Shown here: positions 35,406 through 38,718 of the stretch, in pieces
Numbering within the stretch: the stretch's first letter is position 1
Layout of the letters: each line of letters starts with the position of its first letter
NCBI GenBank assembly: GCA_938017795.1
Contig: CALIJZ010000094.1
Coordinates: forward strand, 1-38,718
DNA from: an uncultured Bacteriovoracaceae bacterium
GTDB taxonomy: Bacteria; Bdellovibrionota; Bacteriovoracia; Bacteriovoracales; Bacteriovoracaceae
DNA: 38,718 nucleotides
Reading direction: 5' to 3'
Notes under the pieces: model-generated
What the model was told of the DNA's origin: nothing
The model's database searches: none
The model's input: only the letters and a program-made list of their open reading frames with translations
Made by a program: the position numbers and the translations under genes

Positions 35406-36232
35406 TGAAGTATTTACTAATTTTAATTTCTATAACTTGTTATTGTGAAGATTCATTTTTAACGAAGATGTATAAAGACTTTGGGTTAAAGTTGAGACTT
35501 GGTTCAATTTTTGCTGACCATGAATTAGAAGGAGATTCAGTTCAATTAGGAGAAGCAGAGTTTGAAGGAAAAGCTAAGTTTCCTATTATACCAGTTTTTA
35601 AATCTACGGATGGGCACAAAAGTTATACTCAAATATTTTTTGAATATGAATTTCCATCTGAAAGTTTAAACCAATTGGCATTGGGGGAAACCAATCGCTC
35701 AGAAGTGAAATCTAAATATCTAGAAGGCAGCGCCTTGAGTTTTGTCAACTCTAACCCAGACTGGGGCATAAGCGGAGATGTTAGTACTTGGTCCGTTGCT
35801 ATTGGATATCAATGGGGAGCTTTTATCAGACTAAGTGATTCCTCACGCTTGTTTAAAATAGGAGCTGGACCACTTCTTGGTTATTTAAACTATAAATATT
35901 CCTTAAACTTATGTTCTGAGTATTCTAAAAATCCTAAGTCGATTAGTTTACGAAAAATTAGCTCGGGAGAGTGTGAAAACAAAACCAAGCTAGATGAGTT
36001 AAGTTTTTCTGGCTTTGGATATGGAATCGCTGTTAATTTTACCGTATATGAATTGATAAAGAAGAAGTGGATTCTTTCTTTACTTAATTTTGAAGTAGGT
36101 ATTTTAATTCCTTTCAAAGGGGAGAAGCTAAATAGTGATCTATTAACTGTTAAGAACTCAAATGAAACATTTAAGATGAATGCTCAATACGGCTCAGTAG
36201 ATCTTATAGGCTTTTCATATTTTTTTAATTGA
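35405..36232 (+). CDS. Probable outer-membrane beta-barrel protein
   Basis: 275 residues from the ATG at 35405, which shares one base with the previous stop (TGATG); an in-frame TTG three bases earlier is less likely. Short signal peptide ('YLLILISITCYCED'). The mature part alternates Gly/aromatic strands: 'WSVAIGYQWGAFIRL', 'FKIGAGPLLGYLNYKYSL', 'FSGFGYGIAVNF' and a final 'SVDLIGFSYFFN', typical of small barrels that end with an aromatic strand. A cysteine pair is seen near 'NLCSEY' and 'GECENK'. No named family. Last gene of the chain; overlaps the convergent nrnA-like gene by 8 bases. Confidence 0.75.
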   Translation: MKYLLILISITCYCEDSFLTKMYKDFGLKLRLGSIFADHELEGDSVQLGEAEFEGKAKFPIIPVFKSTDGHKSYTQIFFEYEFPSESLNQLALGETNRSEVKSKYLEGSALSFVNSNPDWGISGDVSTWSVAIGYQWGAFIRLSDSSRLFKIGAGPLLGYLNYKYSLNLCSEYSKNPKSISLRKISSGECENKTKLDELSFSGFGYGIAVNFTVYELIKKKWILSLLNFEVGILIPFKGEKLNSDLLTVKNSNETFKMNAQYGSVDLIGFSYFFN

Positions 36233-37232
36233 TTTGTTGTTTTAAAAATTCTTCGATTTTTATCAAACTATTTTTTATAATTTCATTCTTATCAAATCCT
36301 GGAGGAATTTCAAAGGCTGTCGCAGCACTATGAGCATGACCTCCTCCTCCAAGTTCTTCAGCAATTTCGGCAACATCAACATCACCGTGGCTTCGCATGC
36401 TTAAGCGGATGATACGACCATCTTCTCTAAACATGCACGCAACTTTAACATTTTCTAAAATGAGAAGATTATTGATATATGAATGAGTATCCTCAACTGT
36501 AGAGTTAAATTTTTCTAGGTCGCTTTTGTGAATTTCTATCCAGGCAATATTATGAGATTTATTAGTTTGACAGTTTTTTAAAATATGACCAAGTAAATGC
36601 ATATTGCAAAGTTTTTTAGTTCCATAAATATCATTGTAAGCATCTGTTGTTTTCATTCCAGTTTTTAATAAATCTGCAATAAGCAAATGAGTTTTATCAG
36701 TAACTGATGGATACCTGAAAGTATTAGTATCAATTAAAATGGCAGTATAAAGTGCTCTGGCCATTGTTGGAGTATAAGGTATTTTCATATCTTTTAAGAG
36801 GTGACCAATTATCTGGCCTGTCGCTGCTGCTTTAGTATCGATATAATGCTTGCCTTCAATTGGCTTTTCAAATGGATGGTGGTCGATAAAAATCATGCTG
36901 CTAAACATTGTTAAGAATTGCTTCATCTTAATTCCTGTTCTAGAGATTTTGTTCGTATCGATAATAATAATTAATTCAGGGGTAAATTTTTTCTTTAAAC
37001 CTAAATACTCTTCAAGAGACAAGATCGCCTTATTGCTATTTAAGTATTCATACCTTTGGTCTAATGCTTCTTCGTTTACACATAGGACGGATTTACCAAT
37101 GGAAGTTAAAGCTTCATGCAAAGCAAGCTGACTTCCAATGCCATCGGCATCAGGGATGACGTGAGTAGTAATAAGAATATTATCAAACTTCAAGATATGT
37201 TTTTTAAGAAATTTATAAAAATTAGGCTCCAT
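36225..37232 (-). CDS. nrnA: DHH/DHHA1 phosphoesterase, NrnA-like
   Basis: 335 residues from the ATG at 37232; a TTG at 37259 would place the promoter -10 inside the gene and is rejected. Motifs: 'TTHVIPDADGIGS' (DxD), 'IIIIDTNK', the signature 'IDHHPF', 'TAILIDTNTFRY' and, at the C-terminus, the DHHA1 substrate loop 'ELGGGGHAHSAA'. NrnA-type enzymes degrade nano-RNA (2-5 nt) and 3'-phosphoadenosine 5'-phosphate, or cleave cyclic dinucleotide products. Metal-binding residues are intact. The close family split (NrnA, GdpP-like, RecJ-like) favours NrnA by length. The ATG lies 7 bases after TATAAT and has no ribosome site. Confidence 0.88.
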   Translation of the reverse strand: MEPNFYKFLKKHILKFDNILITTHVIPDADGIGSQLALHEALTSIGKSVLCVNEEALDQRYEYLNSNKAILSLEEYLGLKKKFTPELIIIIDTNKISRTGIKMKQFLTMFSSMIFIDHHPFEKPIEGKHYIDTKAAATGQIIGHLLKDMKIPYTPTMARALYTAILIDTNTFRYPSVTDKTHLLIADLLKTGMKTTDAYNDIYGTKKLCNMHLLGHILKNCQTNKSHNIAWIEIHKSDLEKFNSTVEDTHSYINNLLILENVKVACMFREDGRIIRLSMRSHGDVDVAEIAEELGGGGHAHSAATAFEIPPGFDKNEIIKNSLIKIEEFLKQQIN

Positions 37233-37239
37233 TTGTCTT

Positions 37240-37245
37240 ATTATA
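37240..37245 (-). promoter_or_regulatory. -10 box (TATAAT) seven bases before the nrnA-like start
   Basis: Minus-strand TATAAT, then AAGACAA, then the ATG at 37232, predicting a leaderless transcript. The 78-base gap to the divergent ABC gene must hold both promoters; the -35 region is poor. Confidence 0.55.
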
Positions 37246-37310
37246 GCCTGTTTTAGCAATGTATGAAGTTTTCAATTCAAGACTGAGTTTGCTACTATGT
37301 TATTGTAATC

Positions 37311-38183
37311 ATGAAGTTCATTAAATATCAGAATGTATATAAGTATTATGAGTCTTTTTGTGCTCTCTCAGATGTGAGTCTAGAGATTAAGGGCAAAGGG
37401 GTACATGCACTTTTAGGTCCAAATGGAGCAGGTAAAACCTCGACTCTCAATTGTCTTATTAGGAAAGAATTTCAGGACATTGGTATAATTGAGTCTGAAA
37501 TACCAACTAGTTCGATAAACTACCTCCCAGAAAATCCTCCTTTAATAGAGGATGTAAAAGTTCTAGATTATTTAAAGTTTTGTCGAAGTTTAAAAAGTTC
37601 TAACGAGTATTTCTCAATGAATGAACTTATTGAGCGTTTAGAATTAAAAGACTTTAAAAATAAAATTATTTCTAACTTATCAAAGGGAAATAAACAAAAG
37701 ATTAATTTAGTTCAAGCATTTCTTGGTCATCCTAATCTTATTATCCTAGATGAGCCTAATACCAATATTGATCCAAAGATCATTAGAATTGTAAGAAATC
37801 TTATCCACGAATTAAAAAATGAAGTTTCATTTCTGATTTCAAGTCATCAACTCTTAGAAGTTGATGCTATTGCTGATGATATTACTATCTTAAATGATGG
37901 AGCGGTACTTTTTACTGGGAGTAAAAGAGAACTTTTAGGAAATAAGAAAGAACTTCATTTTATTTTAAAAGATGAGAATGATTCAGGTAAGGTCTTTGGC
38001 TTGTTTAAAGAAAAAAATATTTCAACTTTCCAGCAAGATAATTCAAGTTTTAAAGTTGAAGGGATAATTAACAATGAAATGACAGCTTTAATAGATGAAA
38101 TTTCATCTAGAGTAGCAGTTTCTGAAATCTACTCCCAAACAAGAACTTTAGAACAAGCTTATTTTAAGGAATTTCCTTTGTGA
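37311..38183 (+). CDS. ABC transporter ATP-binding subunit (exporter type)
   Basis: 290 residues. Walker A 'LLGPNGAGKTSTLN' (residues 33-46), Q-loop region 'INYLPENPPL', signature 'LSKGNKQKINLVQ' in place of LSGGQ, Walker B 'LIILDEPNTNIDP' and the switch 'ISSHQ' with His. The C-terminal 90 residues form an extra domain as in CcmA/NatA/GldA-type ATPases. It powers the permease encoded from 38180, whose GTG overlaps this stop. The substrate is unknown; CcmA/NatA/GldA/NosF-type systems are candidates. No ribosome site is visible before the ATG; a TATGTT 9 bases upstream could give a near-leaderless start. Confidence 0.9.
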   Translation: MKFIKYQNVYKYYESFCALSDVSLEIKGKGVHALLGPNGAGKTSTLNCLIRKEFQDIGIIESEIPTSSINYLPENPPLIEDVKVLDYLKFCRSLKSSNEYFSMNELIERLELKDFKNKIISNLSKGNKQKINLVQAFLGHPNLIILDEPNTNIDPKIIRIVRNLIHELKNEVSFLISSHQLLEVDAIADDITILNDGAVLFTGSKRELLGNKKELHFILKDENDSGKVFGLFKEKNISTFQQDNSSFKVEGIINNEMTALIDEISSRVAVSEIYSQTRTLEQAYFKEFPL

Positions 38184-38718
38184 GATATTTAAAGTTTGAA
38201 ATTTTTCGTTTCCTGAACAGACCTGTCGTTTTTGTTTTAGGTGCAGTTTTTAGTCTGTTGTGTGCTCTTGTCTTTATTTCATTGAAGATGAATATTCTTG
38301 CCATGTTAGAAAGTGCTCAAAGTATTGATTCTCCTATTACAACCTTGTTAATTAGCTTTGTTTCTAATCTTAATATTTATGTTTTGCTTTTATGCTCAAT
38401 TGTATCAGGCTATTGTTTTGCCAACGAAAACTCTAGCTTTTTTACACTTTTAAAATTATCGAACTTAAAAACTAGAAATTATATTTTAACGAAATTTATT
38501 CTCTCATTTGTGATTACTTTTATTTGTATTAGTGGCTTGGCTTTTTATGCAATTTTATTTTTATCTTTTGGATTAGCCGATAGTAATTACTTATTATCAA
38601 ATTATTCTGCTTTAATATTAAATGCATTATTATATTGTTCAATTGGAGTGTTTAGTGGGAGTTTATTTCAGGGGTCAATACTGCTAAGCTTTTTCTTTTC
38701 TCTAACCACTTGTTTAGC
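38180..38718 (+). CDS. ABC-2-type permease, 5' part (cut by window edge)
   Basis: The frame opens at a GTG overlapping the ABC ATPase stop by 4 bases (GTGA) and is still open at the window end, about 179 codons. It begins 'MRYLKFEIFRFLNRPVVFVL' and has at least four hydrophobic segments, with a basic loop 'LKLSNLKTRNYILTK' after the second, the usual layout of ABC-2 exporters. It is the membrane partner of the upstream ATPase. The subfamily cannot be decided from this half. Confidence 0.8.
   Translation, partial: MRYLKFEIFRFLNRPVVFVLGAVFSLLCALVFISLKMNILAMLESAQSIDSPITTLLISFVSNLNIYVLLLCSIVSGYCFANENSSFFTLLKLSNLKTRNYILTKFILSFVITFICISGLAFYAILFLSFGLADSNYLLSNYSALILNALLYCSIGVFSGSLFQGSILLSFFFSLTTCL

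Overview
The window is very AT-rich, gene-dense chromosomal DNA from a Gram-negative bacterium. Gram-negative traits are secreted and lipobox-bearing lipoproteins, an RND pump, a lytic transglycosylase-like protein and a probable outer-membrane barrel. The low GC, the many small lipoproteins, an H1-like lysine-rich protein, a 'mobile mystery protein A'-type regulator and a ceramidase-like membrane enzyme together suggest a predatory Bdellovibrionota lineage, most like Bacteriovoracales (Halobacteriovorax/Bacteriovorax). This placement is inference from gene content; no rRNA or tRNA is visible to confirm it.

Layout. 1-6.3 kb: the 3' part of a giant surface protein (DUF11 repeats, then a GLUG-repeat solenoid) and a Gly-rich lipoprotein. 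6.4-11.9 kb: a divergent SLT-type lipoprotein with a large insertion, then two overlapping genes for long secreted proteins that resemble TULIP/BPI-type lipid-binding folds. 11.9-13.3 kb: a PhnA-like zinc-ribbon protein and a HupE/UreJ metal permease with a histidine-rich tail. 13.4-20.3 kb: a BaiN/HI0933-type flavoprotein, SrkA kinase, an RND pump without partner genes, and an ABC-F ATPase. 20.3-22.5 kb: SlyD, a basic zinc-ribbon protein and two small exported proteins. 22.7-26.9 kb: FadD and a large lipoprotein with two related domains joined by Gly-Ser-Asp-Asn repeats. 26.9-30.7 kb, minus strand: NadE, the H1-like protein and three small exported proteins. 30.7-36.2 kb: seven plus-strand genes linked end to end by overlaps or zero gaps (trmFO, DMT transporter, glycosyltransferase-like, DUF952, ceramidase-like, XRE regulator, outer-membrane protein). 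36.2-38.7 kb: an NrnA-like DHH phosphoesterase, then an ABC exporter ATPase and the start of its permease.

How it fits together. Most genes concern the cell envelope or general housekeeping. The most distinctive part is the 30.7-36.2 kb run. Its membrane hydrolase keeps the spacing of the alkaline-ceramidase metal-site residues and sits with a glycosyltransferase-like protein, a transporter and an outer-membrane protein. It may act on envelope lipids, notable because sphingolipids are known in Bacteriovorax stolpii. A second recurring signal is a TATAAT-like -10 box 5-7 bases before a start codon with no Shine-Dalgarno sequence, seen at five genes, which suggests leaderless mRNAs. No stretch over 300 bases lacks a gene. 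I see no CRISPR array, insertion sequence, prophage or RNA gene.
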